Below are positions 17,160-26,401 of a DNA stretch of 64,000 nt, one piece after another. Below the pieces are notes generated by a model. The model was given only the letters and a program-made list of their open reading frames with translations, was not told where the DNA came from and ran no database searches. The DNA is taken from positions 1-64,000 of the forward strand of contig NZ_PPCN01000005.1 of assembly GCF_002906165.1 (NCBI RefSeq), given 5' to 3'. The DNA is from Roseibium marinum (GTDB lineage: Bacteria; Pseudomonadota; Alphaproteobacteria; Rhizobiales; Stappiaceae). The number at the start of each line of letters is the position of its first letter. Within the stretch, counting starts at the first letter, position 1. Made by a program: the position numbers and the translations under genes.

Positions 17160-18080
17160 TCAACTCTTCAGCTGTTCGAAGCAGCGGGAGAGACTGGTGG
17201 CGAAGGCGGACGCTGCGTCCGAAATTTCGGATTTCGCGCGTGACATCAGCATCAGCCGCCGGGGTCGGAGTTTGGGGTCGCGCAAGGGAATGAACAGGAG
17301 CTCGCCATTTTCGATTTCGCGTTCCACACCGACCCGGGTCTGCATGATCGCGCCAAGTCCGCGCCGGGCGAGATCGATCATCAGGCCGATGGAATTGGTC
17401 CTCGATCGACGGGAAAATTCCACCATGCTTCCGGAAAAGAGCTCTTCCACCGACATGGAGAGCGACAGGCTGGTGTCGGACAGAATGATGCGCTCACCCG
17501 AAATGTCGAAGGTGCGCAATTCCGTGCGGTCCGCGAAACGGCTTCCCGGCGGCACGAGCAGGCCGAGCGGAACGGCCAGGGATGACAGACGGCGGGCATT
17601 TCTGGGCACGCTGACATCGAAGGCGATACCAAGATCGCAGCTGCCGTCACCGACAGCGTTTGCCACATCCTGGGAACTGACCACCTTGACGTCGACGGTG
17701 ATTTCCGGATGACGGCTCCAGAATTCCTCCAGCGCCTCGGGCAGCATGCCGCGGGCCGCGCTCTCGATGGTGGCGACGGCGATCGTTCCGCGCCGGAGGC
17801 CGCTGAGGTCGTTGATCTCCATGACGGCGCGGTTCATGTCGACGTAGCTTTCACGCACGTGATAGAGCAGAAGTTCGCCCGCACTGGTCAGGCGAAGCCG
17901 TTGACGGACACGTTCGAAGAGGGGCGTGCCGAGTTCGTCCTCGAGCTGCTTGATCACACGGCTGATGGAGGATGGGGCAACATTGAGGGCCTTGGACGCC
18001 TGCCTGATCGATCCCAGCCTGGCCACGAGCTGGAAGTAATGCGTGCGGGTTGCGATCAGTCCAAGCCGGTAAGGGTCCAT
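17160..18080 (-). CDS. LysR-family transcriptional regulator
   Basis: A 306-residue regulator. The winged helix-turn-helix is at the N-terminus (YFQLVARLGSIRQASKALNVAPSSISRVIKQLEDELGTPLFER), and the effector-binding domain follows from about residue 95. I choose the ATG at 18080. A TTG at 18098 directly abuts the GST stop codon and would add six residues. It lies inside the purine operon between the GST and decarboxylase genes, in the same orientation, which is unusual for LysR genes. It is a reasonable candidate for control of the flanking operons with a purine-pathway intermediate as effector. Confidence 0.92.
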   Translation of the reverse strand: MDPYRLGLIATRTHYFQLVARLGSIRQASKALNVAPSSISRVIKQLEDELGTPLFERVRQRLRLTSAGELLLYHVRESYVDMNRAVMEINDLSGLRRGTIAVATIESAARGMLPEALEEFWSRHPEITVDVKVVSSQDVANAVGDGSCDLGIAFDVSVPRNARRLSSLAVPLGLLVPPGSRFADRTELRTFDISGERIILSDTSLSLSMSVEELFSGSMVEFSRRSRTNSIGLMIDLARRGLGAIMQTRVGVEREIENGELLFIPLRDPKLRPRRLMLMSRAKSEISDAASAFATSLSRCFEQLKS

Positions 18081-18098
18081 TTTCAGGTTCACTCGCAA

Positions 18099-18731
18099 TC
18101 AGTGATAATCGGGAATGCCGGGCATCGTGATGAAGCCGTCAATCCGGCGGACAGCGCGTGCCCAGCGCCGCAGAGCGGGAAACGCGTCGTGGTCGATGTT
18201 GTAGTCGCGGCTGAGCGCGAAGGAGGGGAACAGAGCGATGTCGGCAATGGTCGCCCGGGCGCCCGCGACATACTCCACATCGTCGAAATGCTGCCGGGTC
18301 ATGTGATCTTCCATAATGCGCAAGGCTTCACGGGCGCCCGAACGGAGCGCATCGATATCGCCTGGCGCATCCATCATCGCCGTGACGCGGGCCCGCACGG
18401 CGACATCGAGTTCCCGCGCCGAAAAGGCGAGCCACATCATCACATGGGCGAAGGTGTCCGGATCGTTCGGAAGAAACCCCTTATCGGGTTTCTGCGAGCG
18501 CGCCAGCCAGGCGAGGATGGCCTCCGCTTCGTGAAGGACGAGGTCGCCCTGTTTCAAAACCGGCAGTGACCCTTTCGGGCTCATTGCGCGGATCGCCGGT
18601 GACAAGTGCTCGTTGCCCGGGAAAACGTCCACGGCAATCGTCTCGGCCTCGATACCGAGGCAGGACAGGAGCAGGCGAACCTTGTAGCAGTTCTCGTCCA
18701 GGTCGTAGTTGTAGAGGACCGGATTGCTCAT
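18099..18731 (-). CDS. Glutathione S-transferase family protein
   Basis: A 210-residue GST-fold protein. The N-terminal thioredoxin-like part has LYNYDLDENCYKVRLLLSCLG and the glutathione-binding SPKGSLPVLKQGDLVLHEAEAIL. The C-terminal helical domain has the conserved IADIALFPSF motif. The start at 18731 overlaps the Rieske-protein stop by 4 bp. A GST inside a purine operon is uncommon. It may perform a glutathione-dependent isomerisation, ring opening or conjugate removal on an oxygenated intermediate, which is inference. Confidence 0.88.
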   Translation of the reverse strand: MSNPVLYNYDLDENCYKVRLLLSCLGIEAETIAVDVFPGNEHLSPAIRAMSPKGSLPVLKQGDLVLHEAEAILAWLARSQKPDKGFLPNDPDTFAHVMMWLAFSARELDVAVRARVTAMMDAPGDIDALRSGAREALRIMEDHMTRQHFDDVEYVAGARATIADIALFPSFALSRDYNIDHDAFPALRRWARAVRRIDGFITMPGIPDYH

Positions 18732-19426
18732 GCCGCGATCTCCCCGTCGTTGTCTTTGCTGGTCAGGGCTTCCACCTCTCGGCGGAGCTGTTCTGACCAT
18801 GTGGAAATCTGCTTGAGGTGCTGTGATTCCAGAGCGCCGGTTGCGATCAGGTGCAGCGCGCTCTCGCTACCGGAGACGGGCTGAACGGCGGCAATCAGGA
18901 CATTGTCGCCAAGCGTGATCCCGACAATCCGTCCGGTTCTTGTCGTGACATTGGGCGCGGACCCTTCAAAGGGGATATCCGCGATCAGGGCCGTCAGCCT
19001 TTGAGCGGGGCAGTCGATGAACAGGCTCCGTACCGGAGTGGTTGCCGCCGGAAGCTCAGGAGCCCGGGGCAGGTTTCCGTCCACTTCGTTGAAGCATCCC
19101 CAGATGATGCCGCCGGCCTCCAGGACGGCGAAGCGCGCGATCCTGATCGTCGCGGGGACGTCCAGATCCGGGTGGGCCGGTATATGGCGGCACTGGCCTT
19201 CGCTGTCATATTGCCAGCCATGATACAGGCAGGCGATGTGGTCGCCGCGCACGAAGCCGAAACTCATCTTCATGCCGCGGTGAGGACAACGGTCTTCCCA
19301 GATATGCGCCGCGCCTCCGGCGTCGCGCCAGACAACGAACTCGTGGCCCTCCACCCGGGTGCCGGCCGATGTGCCCGGCGTAATGTCGCGGGAAAGGGCG
19401 AGCGGGTACCAGTCTCGCAAACTCAT
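18728..19426 (-). CDS. Stand-alone Rieske [2Fe-2S] oxygenase component
   Basis: A 232-residue protein. The N-terminal part matches ring-hydroxylating oxygenases (DWYPLALSRDITPGT), with a complete Rieske motif: Cys47-Pro-His49, then Cys66-Leu-Tyr-His69 within CPHRGMKMSFGF and CLYHGW. After about residue 115 it should lead into a mononuclear-iron domain. Instead it ends with about 115 residues lacking the DxxHxxxxH ligand motif. Two separate proteins in this window (11979-12890 and 26402-27259) carry that missing half. I infer a split Rieske oxygenase with one electron-transfer subunit serving two catalytic subunits. It overlaps genes on both sides by 4 bp. Confidence 0.88.
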   Translation of the reverse strand: MSLRDWYPLALSRDITPGTSAGTRVEGHEFVVWRDAGGAAHIWEDRCPHRGMKMSFGFVRGDHIACLYHGWQYDSEGQCRHIPAHPDLDVPATIRIARFAVLEAGGIIWGCFNEVDGNLPRAPELPAATTPVRSLFIDCPAQRLTALIADIPFEGSAPNVTTRTGRIVGITLGDNVLIAAVQPVSGSESALHLIATGALESQHLKQISTWSEQLRREVEALTSKDNDGEIAA

Positions 19427-19704
19427 TGTCCGATCCTCTCGTTTCTTGATGTGAACAGTGCTGAAGACGCCGGATTGCGCTCGACGTCGAGCACAAGACA
19501 ATCATGGGGACCGAGACTGCATGCCATGTCGAAGGCATCGACGAGGTCGGCCTGACCCTCGACCGCCAGAGCGATCATTCCGTCGTCGCTTGCGAGGACG
19601 GCGAGCGGCAAATCGAGTCGGGCCGCGCGGTGTCGCGCAAAGGCAAGGAAGCTGTCGACCCGGAAATGTCCTCTGAAATTGAAGGTGACGCTTTCACGTT
19701 TCAC
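19423..19704 (-). CDS. Degenerate acylphosphatase-fold small protein
   Basis: A 93-residue protein starting at GTG 19704 (GGAGAGGA lies 7 nt upstream). It aligns by pattern with acylphosphatase: an initial strand VTFNFRGHF, helix SFLAFARHRAARLDL, DDGMIALAVEG in place of DGrVev.veG, and a late LGPHDCLVLDV in place of rGP.a.V..v. The catalytic Arg of the VGFR motif and the Asn of the RN motif appear to be missing, so it is probably not a phosphatase. It is the first gene of the minus-strand operon and overlaps the Rieske gene by ATGA. A structural or assembly role for the split oxygenase is conceivable. Confidence 0.6.
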   Translation of the reverse strand: MKRESVTFNFRGHFRVDSFLAFARHRAARLDLPLAVLASDDGMIALAVEGQADLVDAFDMACSLGPHDCLVLDVERNPASSALFTSRNERIGQ

Positions 19705-20186
19705 GCCTGGTTCCTCTCCGGCAGGTCCTTGATTGCGCCTCTTTTCCTTGCAAATGCACAAAAAATGACCAGCGCCTTATTCGTGAGCAGGATTTGCCCG
19801 AACGTTTGATAAAGCCGATGATTTCGAAGAGTCAAGTGTTGCGTCAGGAGCATCACCCTCGTCATGAATTTTGCACTATGCACAACAAGTTATATTTGGA
19901 ACGCTTTTCCGGAGTTGCTGGAAAGAGACCGGTGAACGCTGGGAAACAGGCGGTTGACGCTGTTGTGGCCGAGCGGGCGGGTGCCGGGTTGGCGCCGGTG
20001 TGTTCCTTGTCGTTACCGAAGATGTGCTGCATTGCAGCATGGTTGTCGGAAATGGGTGGAACTACCCCTGAATGTACAGCGCGAACTGGCATGGTTCGTG
20101 CTGCACTTCTCTCCGGCGATCGATCGGCTCTTGCCGGCGACCATTCAATTCGCGGCCCTTGTGGACGCATCGGAGATCAAGGGAAA
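19705..20186. promoter_or_regulatory. Divergent control region and leader of the BMP transporter
   Basis: This 482-bp gap separates two divergent purine operons. Near 19873-19887 TTGCACTATGCACAA has a T-N11-A/LysR-box form. A weak -10-like TATATT follows shortly. The plus-strand leader of nearly 300 nt contains a perfect hairpin TGCTGC-ATT-GCAGCA at 20025-20039. No copy of the NMT1 blocks GAGTAGAAGC or GGCTTAC is found here. No supported coding frame is seen. Confidence 0.4.
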
Positions 20187-21314
20187 ATGAGCATGAACAG
20201 CATTCGCAATCTTTCACGGCGCGGCTTCCTGAACATGAGTGCCGCAGCCGGCTCATCGTTGCTTCTACCGCAGGGTATACTGTCCTCTGCCCTGGCGGCG
20301 GGACCTCTCCCGGCGGTTGCCGAAGAAGAGGCGGTGATCGGTTTCGGTCATGTCGGCCCGATCACCGACGAAGGCTGGACCTGGAGCCATCATCAGGGTC
20401 TGCTTGCCGTCAAGGAGGCCTTTCCGAAACTCAAGACTACTCTTGAGGTCGAGAACGTACCGTATTCCGCCGATGCGACCCGCACCTACAGGCAGTTCGT
20501 GTCCGAAGGCGCCAACATGATCTTCGACACGTCTTCCACCGGCGACTTCCTGCATCAGGTGGTCAAGCGCGCGCCGGAAGTTGCCTTCATGGAATGCAAC
20601 GGCCATGCCCTGATGGACAATCTCGGCTGGTACTATCTGGCGCACTGGTACCCGACCTATGTGATGGGTGTCGCAGCCGGTCATCTCTCCAAGACGGGCC
20701 AACTCGGCTATGTAGCGTCCTTCCCGGTCGCGTCCGTCTATGCCTCCACCAACGCCTTCCTGATGGGCGCGCGCACCGTCAACCCGGACGCCACCCTGCA
20801 GACGATCGTCATCAATTCGTGGTTCGATCCGCAGGCTGCCACCCAGGCCGGTACCGCGCTGATCGACAACGGCTGCGACTTCCTGTTCGGCATCATGGAC
20901 GAGGCCGGGTACCTGCAGGTGGCCGAAAAGCGCGGCGTTTGGGCGGCCATGTGGAACACGGACATCCGCCGCTACGGTCCGAACGCCTATGTTTCGTCGG
21001 TCATCATCGACTTCAAGGATTTCTATGTCGACCAGGTCGGCAAGCGTCTGGCCGGCACCTGGACGCCGGGCGAACATATCCTGCCGATGGGTGGCGGCGT
21101 CGACCGCGACAAGTGGGGTCAAAACGTTCCGGAAGAAGTCGGCAAGGCTGCCGACGAGGTTCGCGAGAAAATCCTTGGGGGCTGGTCGCCCTTCGTCGGC
21201 GAACTGAAGGACAAGGACGGAAAGGTCCGCGTCGAGGCCGGTCAGAAAATGACCGAGTTGGAACTCTACAACTGGGACTGGTCCGTCGACGGTGTGTCCG
21301 GCCTCGAAAGCTGA
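20187..21314 (+). CDS. BMP-family ABC substrate-binding protein (purine/nucleoside type)
   Basis: A 375-residue periplasmic protein. A Tat-type signal (SRRGFLNMSAAAG, residues about 10-22) leads into VIGFGHVGPITDEGWTWSHHQGL, the start of the BMP/PnrA nucleoside-binding fold. Later GANMIFDTSS, ECNGHA and MDEAGYLQVAEK fit the family. The start may be 20187 or 20193, both with purine-rich ribosome sites. It heads a plus-strand operon with an ABC ATPase, two permeases and several purine deaminases, so purine nucleosides or bases are the likely cargo. Tat export, if real, implies folding before export, which is unusual for this family. Confidence 0.9.
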   Translation: MSMNSIRNLSRRGFLNMSAAAGSSLLLPQGILSSALAAGPLPAVAEEEAVIGFGHVGPITDEGWTWSHHQGLLAVKEAFPKLKTTLEVENVPYSADATRTYRQFVSEGANMIFDTSSTGDFLHQVVKRAPEVAFMECNGHALMDNLGWYYLAHWYPTYVMGVAAGHLSKTGQLGYVASFPVASVYASTNAFLMGARTVNPDATLQTIVINSWFDPQAATQAGTALIDNGCDFLFGIMDEAGYLQVAEKRGVWAAMWNTDIRRYGPNAYVSSVIIDFKDFYVDQVGKRLAGTWTPGEHILPMGGGVDRDKWGQNVPEEVGKAADEVREKILGGWSPFVGELKDKDGKVRVEAGQKMTELELYNWDWSVDGVSGLES

Positions 21315-21332
21315 CCGCCGGCTCATGAAGCG

Positions 21333-21360
21333 GTCCGGGCGGCGGTAGCGCCGTCCGGAC
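21333..21360 (+). other. Intercistronic hairpin after the BMP binding-protein gene
   Basis: Arms GTCCGG (21333-21338) and CCGGAC (21355-21360) enclose a second GGCG/CGCC stem with a GTAG loop. No T-run follows, so it is more likely a 3'-end stabiliser that raises binding-protein mRNA over transporter mRNA than a full terminator. Confidence 0.6.
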
Positions 21361-21397
21361 ATTTCCCCCATCCTGATCTCAGTCCCGACAAGTGCCG

Positions 21398-22972
21398 ATG
21401 ACCGTAGCCGAGCAGAGTTTCACGCCCCCTCCGGGGACCGCGCCGATCGTTCAGTTGAAGGGCATCGCGAAATATTTTCCCGGTGTCGTCGCCAACGAGA
21501 ATGTCGATCTCGAGGTCATGCCCGGCGAGATCCACGCCCTGCTTGGCGAGAACGGGGCCGGCAAGTCGACGCTGATGAACATCCTGACCGGCATCTATCA
21601 GGCCGATGCGGGCGAAATCATCATCGACGGCTATCAAAAGGAATTCGCGACCCCCATGCAGGCGATCGCCGCCGGCATCGGCATGGTCCACCAGCATTTC
21701 AAGCTGGTCCAGGCCTTCACCGTGGCGGAGAACATTCACCTCGGCTGGTCAGAGACGCCGAGGCGGGCTTCGAAAGCCGTTCTCGAAAACCGTACCGATG
21801 AGCTGGCGAAACGTTTCAATCTGGACATCCGCGCCGGCGCCACGGTCAGCGATCTCTCGACAGGCGAGCAGCAGCGTGTCGAGATCCTGCGCGTTCTGGC
21901 CCGCGAGGCCCGGCTGCTGATCCTCGACGAACCGACGGCCGTTCTGACGCCCGCCGAAGCGCGCGAACTGTTCCGGGCCTTGCGGGAATTCGTTGCGGAG
22001 GGCAACGCGGTGATCTTCATCAGTCACAAGCTGGACGAGGTCATGGAAATCTCGGACCGGATTTCGATCCTGCGCGGAGGGCGCAAGATCGCCACGAGAC
22101 AGACCCGCGACTGCGATCCTCACATGCTGGCGAATCTCATGGTTGGCCGTGAAATCGTGCTGGACGACATGCGTCACCGCGCTGAAGGCGCCGCACAGGT
22201 TTCGGTGGAGCCCGTCCTCGTTCTGGACAATGTCAGCGTGTCGAGCGAGTCCGGCGGCAATGGCCTGGCCAATGTCAGTCTGAAACTGCATGCAGGTGAG
22301 ATCCTAGGGATCGCGGGAGTGGCCGGCAACGGACAACGCGAACTCAGTCAGGTTCTGACGGGGGTGCGGTCCGCCTCCTCCGGGCAGGTCATTGTCGACG
22401 GCAAGTCGATGAAGGGGGCGAACGCGGCCGTCTTCGCGGCTTTCGGCATCGGACACATCCCGGAAGACCGGTTGCACAGCGGTCTGGCGCCGGCACTCAG
22501 CATCACCACCAATGCGGTCATGCGCGAATACGGCCAGGCCCCGGTGTCGCCCCACGGCATCTATAACCCGCGCAGCGCCTACAGGCTTGCCAGGGAAATC
22601 GCAGAAGCGGCCGAGGTGGCAATCCCGGACTATGGCATGCCCGTGCGCAATCTTTCCGGCGGCAACCAGCAACGGCTCGTCGCGCGCCGCGAAATGCGCA
22701 TCGCCGACAAGGTCCTGATCGCGGCCTATCCGAGCCGCGGCCTCGACGTGGGCGCGATCAACACCATGCTGCGCTACATCGTCGAATTGCGGGACGCCGG
22801 CGCCGGCATCGTTCTTATTTCCGAGGAACTTGAAGAACTGCTCAATCTCTCCGACCGGATCGCGGTTCTCTATGAAGGCAGGATCATGGGTGTCGTGGAC
22901 AACGACAATCTCGACATCGAGGAAATCGGGTTGCTGATGGGCGGCCGCACAGCGGCCCGGGAGGTCGCCTGA
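21398..22972 (+). CDS. Nucleoside-type ABC transporter ATPase (tandem domains)
   Basis: A 524-residue protein with two ABC domains, as in RbsA/NupA. The first domain has Walker A GENGAGKST, signature LSTGEQQR and Walker B LLILDEP. The second has the degenerate GVAGNGQREL in place of Walker A and LSGGNQQR, normal for this family. The start is ATG 21398 (a GTG lies six bases earlier). It overlaps the first permease gene by one base. It powers uptake with permeases 22972-24021 and 24034-24969 and the BMP-type binding protein. Confidence 0.93.
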   Translation: MTVAEQSFTPPPGTAPIVQLKGIAKYFPGVVANENVDLEVMPGEIHALLGENGAGKSTLMNILTGIYQADAGEIIIDGYQKEFATPMQAIAAGIGMVHQHFKLVQAFTVAENIHLGWSETPRRASKAVLENRTDELAKRFNLDIRAGATVSDLSTGEQQRVEILRVLAREARLLILDEPTAVLTPAEARELFRALREFVAEGNAVIFISHKLDEVMEISDRISILRGGRKIATRQTRDCDPHMLANLMVGREIVLDDMRHRAEGAAQVSVEPVLVLDNVSVSSESGGNGLANVSLKLHAGEILGIAGVAGNGQRELSQVLTGVRSASSGQVIVDGKSMKGANAAVFAAFGIGHIPEDRLHSGLAPALSITTNAVMREYGQAPVSPHGIYNPRSAYRLAREIAEAAEVAIPDYGMPVRNLSGGNQQRLVARREMRIADKVLIAAYPSRGLDVGAINTMLRYIVELRDAGAGIVLISEELEELLNLSDRIAVLYEGRIMGVVDNDNLDIEEIGLLMGGRTAAREVA

Positions 22973-24021
22973 TGTTCGGCTCCTACCGCCTTCAGCGCCT
23001 GCCATCGTCTCATGCGGGCATCGCGCTTGCGGCACGCGTCGCGGCGATCGTGATCGCGCTTCTGGTCGCCGGCATCGGCATCGCGCTTGCCGGCATGAAC
23101 CCGCTAAACCTCGGTGCCAGGGTGATCACCGCCTCGTTCGGGTCGGCCTTCGGCATGGAGGATCTCGGTGTCCTGATCATACCGCTGATCCTGACCGGGC
23201 TCGCGGTCGCGGTCGCCCAGCAGGTCGGGGCCTGGAACATCGGGGCGGAAGGCCAGTTCTACGCCGGGGCCTTCGCGGCCACCGCAATCGGCCTGTTTGT
23301 GCCCGGCGAAGGGCCGTTGATCCTGATGCTGATGTTTGTCGCGGGCATGGCCGGCGGTGCCGCCTGGATCCTTGTCCCGACGCTGGCGCGTGCCTACGCC
23401 AACGTCAACGAACTGATCACGACGCTGCTTCTGAATTTCGTCGCCACGCTGCTTGTCTATTATGTCTCGACCGGTCCCTGGCGGGATCGCAGCGGCATGG
23501 CGAATTCCGCGACCCCGCCATTGTCAACGGATGTGCCGTCCTTCTGGGGCATCGTCCACTGGGGCTTTCCGATCGCCATCGGGCTCGCGGTGCTGGTGGC
23601 CGCGGTCCTGGCCTTTTCCCGATGGGGCTATGAGGTCCGCCTCGTCGGCTCCAATCCGTCGGCTGCGAAATACGCCGGCATCCCGGTACGCAAGCACCTG
23701 ATCGCGGTGATGCTTTTGTCCGGTGGGATCGCCGGCATTGCCGGCATGCTGGAAATCGCCGGCACGGTGCACCGGCTCCAGGGCGGCATCTCCAACAATT
23801 TCGGCTATCTCGGCATCATGGTCGCGGTTCTGGCGCGCGGGTCCCCGATCGGCGTGATTTTTTCCGGGGCGCTGATGGCCCTGATCCTCAATTCCGGAAT
23901 CATTCTGCAGACGCAGGGGCTGACGACCTCGATCGTGCTGGCGATCACCGGTTTCATCCTGTTCCTGACGGCCATCGGCGACGAGCTGTCCTACTACCGC
24001 ATCACGCGGGAGAAAGCCTGA
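22972..24021 (+). CDS. ABC transporter permease, BPD_transp_2 type (1)
   Basis: A 349-residue inner-membrane protein with about nine hydrophobic segments. It has NIGAEGQFYAGAF, ANVNELITTLLLNFVATLL and GYEVRLVGSNPSAAKYAGIPV, hallmarks of the nucleoside permease (NupP/YufP) family. Its ATG shares a base with the ATPase stop codon. It forms the membrane channel with the second permease. Confidence 0.92.
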   Translation: MFGSYRLQRLPSSHAGIALAARVAAIVIALLVAGIGIALAGMNPLNLGARVITASFGSAFGMEDLGVLIIPLILTGLAVAVAQQVGAWNIGAEGQFYAGAFAATAIGLFVPGEGPLILMLMFVAGMAGGAAWILVPTLARAYANVNELITTLLLNFVATLLVYYVSTGPWRDRSGMANSATPPLSTDVPSFWGIVHWGFPIAIGLAVLVAAVLAFSRWGYEVRLVGSNPSAAKYAGIPVRKHLIAVMLLSGGIAGIAGMLEIAGTVHRLQGGISNNFGYLGIMVAVLARGSPIGVIFSGALMALILNSGIILQTQGLTTSIVLAITGFILFLTAIGDELSYYRITREKA

Positions 24022-24033
24022 GGTCATTTTCAG

Positions 24034-24969
24034 ATGGACTTGCTGACTGGTCTTCTGACAACCGCATTCCTGGCCGGGGCCGTGCTCGCCCTGGCTGCGC
24101 TGGGCGAGGTGCTTACCGAGCGTGTCGGCGTTGTCAATCTCGGCGTGGAAGGTCTCATGGCCATGGGTGCCGTGACAGGTATCGCCACCGTGACAGTCGT
24201 CCCCTCTCCCATGCTCGGGTTCCTGGCGGCGCTCGTCGTCGGGGCTCTGTTTGGCATGGTGTTCGCGCTCGCCACCGTCTACGTGCGCGCCAACCAGGTG
24301 CTGTGCGGTCTGGCGCTGACGCTGATGGGTTCGGGGCTTGCCTCGACCATCGGCCGGAACTATTCCGGCATGCCTTCCCCGGTCATTTTCGAGCCGGTCA
24401 AGGTCCCGGTCCTGAGCGAGATCCCGGTTCTCGGACCTGCCTTCTTCTCGCAGAACATCCTGTTCTACCTGATCTACCTGATCCTGCCGATCTTCTTCAG
24501 CTACCTGATGTTTTCCACCCGGCACGGGCTCAACATGCGCGCCGTGGGAGAGAACCCTGCCGCCGCGGATGCCGCCGGCATTCCGGTCAACCTGATGCGG
24601 TTTTCCTATGTCACCATCGGCGCCGCCCTGGCCGCGGGCGCCGGAGCCTATCTCACGCTCGCCTTCGTGCCGTCCTGGTCCGACGGTGTCGTCGCCGGGC
24701 GCGGCTGGATCGCCGTCGCGCTGGTGATCTTCGCCGGGTACAGGCCGATCATGGCGACGCTTTCCGGACTGCTCTTCGGTCTGATCACGGCGCTCGGCTT
24801 CGTCGGTCAGGCGCGTGGATGGCCGATCGCGCCGGCGTTCCTGTCGATGCTGCCCTACCTTGGAACCGTCGCGTTCATCATCGTGCCGGTGCTCGCCTGG
24901 CAGAAGATGCGCCGGGCGATGGCGGCACCCGCCGCGCTTGCCGTGCCCTATTACCGCGACATGAGATAG
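24034..24969 (+). CDS. ABC transporter permease, BPD_transp_2 type (2)
   Basis: A 311-residue inner-membrane protein with about eight to nine membrane segments. It includes GVVNLGVEGLMAMGAV, YVRANQVLCGLALTLMG and the EAA-like GLNMRAVGENPAAADAAGIPV. It corresponds to the second permease (NupQ/YufQ-like) of nucleoside importers. It lies 12 bp after the first permease gene and 4 bp before the amidohydrolase gene, so transport and deamination are in one operon. Confidence 0.92.
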   Translation: MDLLTGLLTTAFLAGAVLALAALGEVLTERVGVVNLGVEGLMAMGAVTGIATVTVVPSPMLGFLAALVVGALFGMVFALATVYVRANQVLCGLALTLMGSGLASTIGRNYSGMPSPVIFEPVKVPVLSEIPVLGPAFFSQNILFYLIYLILPIFFSYLMFSTRHGLNMRAVGENPAAADAAGIPVNLMRFSYVTIGAALAAGAGAYLTLAFVPSWSDGVVAGRGWIAVALVIFAGYRPIMATLSGLLFGLITALGFVGQARGWPIAPAFLSMLPYLGTVAFIIVPVLAWQKMRRAMAAPAALAVPYYRDMR

Positions 24970-24973
24970 GCCG

Positions 24974-26374
24974 ATGGCGACGAAGCTTCTGAAAAACATC
25001 GCACTTCTGGCAACCTTCGACGACGAGGATCGGGAGATCGCCGATGGGGCGATCCTTCTGCGCGGCAATGTCATCGAGGCGGTCGGCACAAGCGCGGAGC
25101 TGTCCGGCCGCCAGGCGGACGAGACCATCGACCTGTCGAACCACGTGGTCATGCCGGGCATGGTGAACACCCATCACCACATGTATCAGAACCTGACCCG
25201 GGTGATGGTGCAGGACGATGCCCTGTTCGTCTGGCTGAAGACGCTGTATCCGATCTGGGGCAGGCTCGACGACGATGCCATCCGCGTCTCCGCGAAGGTG
25301 TCGATGGCGGAGCTGATGATGTCGGGCTGCACCACCAGTTCCGATCATCTCTATATCATGCCGACCAATGCCCGCCTCGACACCACCATCGAGGCCGCGC
25401 GGGACATGGGACTCAGGTTCCATGCGTCGCGCGGGGCGATGTCGCGCGGCGAGAGCAAGGGCGGCTTGCCGCCGGACAATTGCGTCGAGGACGAGGACTT
25501 CATCCTCAAGGACGCCGAGCGGCTGATCGGGGCCTATCACGACATGACCCGCCATTCGATGAGCCGCATCGTGCTGGCGCCGTGTTCGCCGTTCTCGGTG
25601 ACGCCGGAGCTCATGCGCGATGCGGCGCAGCTGGCGCGCAGCCATGACGGGGTGCGTCTGCACTCCCATATCGCCGAAGTGCTGGACGAGGAGGTCTACT
25701 GCCGCGAGATCTACGGCATGCGCTCGGTGGGTTTCGCCGAATCCGTCGGCTGGCTGGGCGACGATGTCTGGTTCGCCCATGCGATCTTTCTCAACGATGA
25801 CGAGATCAGGCTGTTCGCCGACAGCGGCACGGGCGCGACCTACTGCCCGTCGGCGCATATGCGCTGCGGCCTCGGCATCATGCGCGTGCGCGAGATGCTG
25901 GATGCCGGGGTCACTGTCGGTCTCGGCGTGGACGGGTCCGCATCGAACGACACCTCGAACATGTTCCTGGAAGCCCGGCTCGGCCAGTTTCTCCAGCGGG
26001 TCGCACCGGCGAAATATCTGTCCGAAAAGCCCGGCGGGCGCGGCGGCTTCGGCGGCACGCCGACGGCCCTGTCCGCGCGCGAGACGCTCGCCATGGCGAC
26101 GCGGGGCGGCGCCAGGCTGCTGGGACGCGACGACATCGGTCATCTGGCGCCCGGCATGAGCGCGGATCTTGTTGCCGTGAACATGCACCAGCTCGGCCTG
26201 TCGGGAGCCGAACGCGATCCGCTTGCCGCCCTGATCATGTGCGGGCCGTTCAAGGTGGATCATTCCTTCATCGACGGTGTGCAGGTGATCGCGGATGGCC
26301 GGTTCACAGCCTTCGACGCCGAGGCGGTGCTGGCGGACCACCGCGCGACGATGAAACGTCTGCACGACAATTGA
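24974..26374 (+). CDS. 8-oxoguanine deaminase-like amidohydrolase
   Basis: A 466-residue TIM-barrel hydrolase. The metal motif is MPGMVNTHHHMYQNLTR, followed by LFVWLKTLYPIWGRL, HSHIAE, FAHAIFLNDDE and GLGVDGSASND. The combination of HHHMYQ and WLKTLYPIW is characteristic of the 8-oxoguanine deaminase/hydroxyatrazine ethylaminohydrolase branch. Likely reaction is deamination of 8-oxoguanine or a related oxidised purine to the dioxo form. It is 4 bp after the second permease gene. An oxidised-purine deaminase next to Rieske and 2OG oxygenases suggests the pathway handles hydroxylated purines. Exact specificity is inference. Confidence 0.85.
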   Translation: MATKLLKNIALLATFDDEDREIADGAILLRGNVIEAVGTSAELSGRQADETIDLSNHVVMPGMVNTHHHMYQNLTRVMVQDDALFVWLKTLYPIWGRLDDDAIRVSAKVSMAELMMSGCTTSSDHLYIMPTNARLDTTIEAARDMGLRFHASRGAMSRGESKGGLPPDNCVEDEDFILKDAERLIGAYHDMTRHSMSRIVLAPCSPFSVTPELMRDAAQLARSHDGVRLHSHIAEVLDEEVYCREIYGMRSVGFAESVGWLGDDVWFAHAIFLNDDEIRLFADSGTGATYCPSAHMRCGLGIMRVREMLDAGVTVGLGVDGSASNDTSNMFLEARLGQFLQRVAPAKYLSEKPGGRGGFGGTPTALSARETLAMATRGGARLLGRDDIGHLAPGMSADLVAVNMHQLGLSGAERDPLAALIMCGPFKVDHSFIDGVQVIADGRFTAFDAEAVLADHRATMKRLHDN

Positions 26375-26401
26375 GGCAGGGAGCTTGAAATGGAGGCAAG
26401 G

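Noticed and set aside
20025..20039. Hairpin TGCTGC-ATT-GCAGCA in the BMP transporter leader as a third riboswitch
   Set aside because: None of the NMT1 blocks occur there and no other known aptamer consensus was recognised; it was kept only as a note.
20251..20258. GCTTCTAC, matching the inverse of the riboswitch block GTAGAAGC
   Set aside because: It lies inside the BMP binding-protein coding sequence and lacks the other blocks and hairpins.
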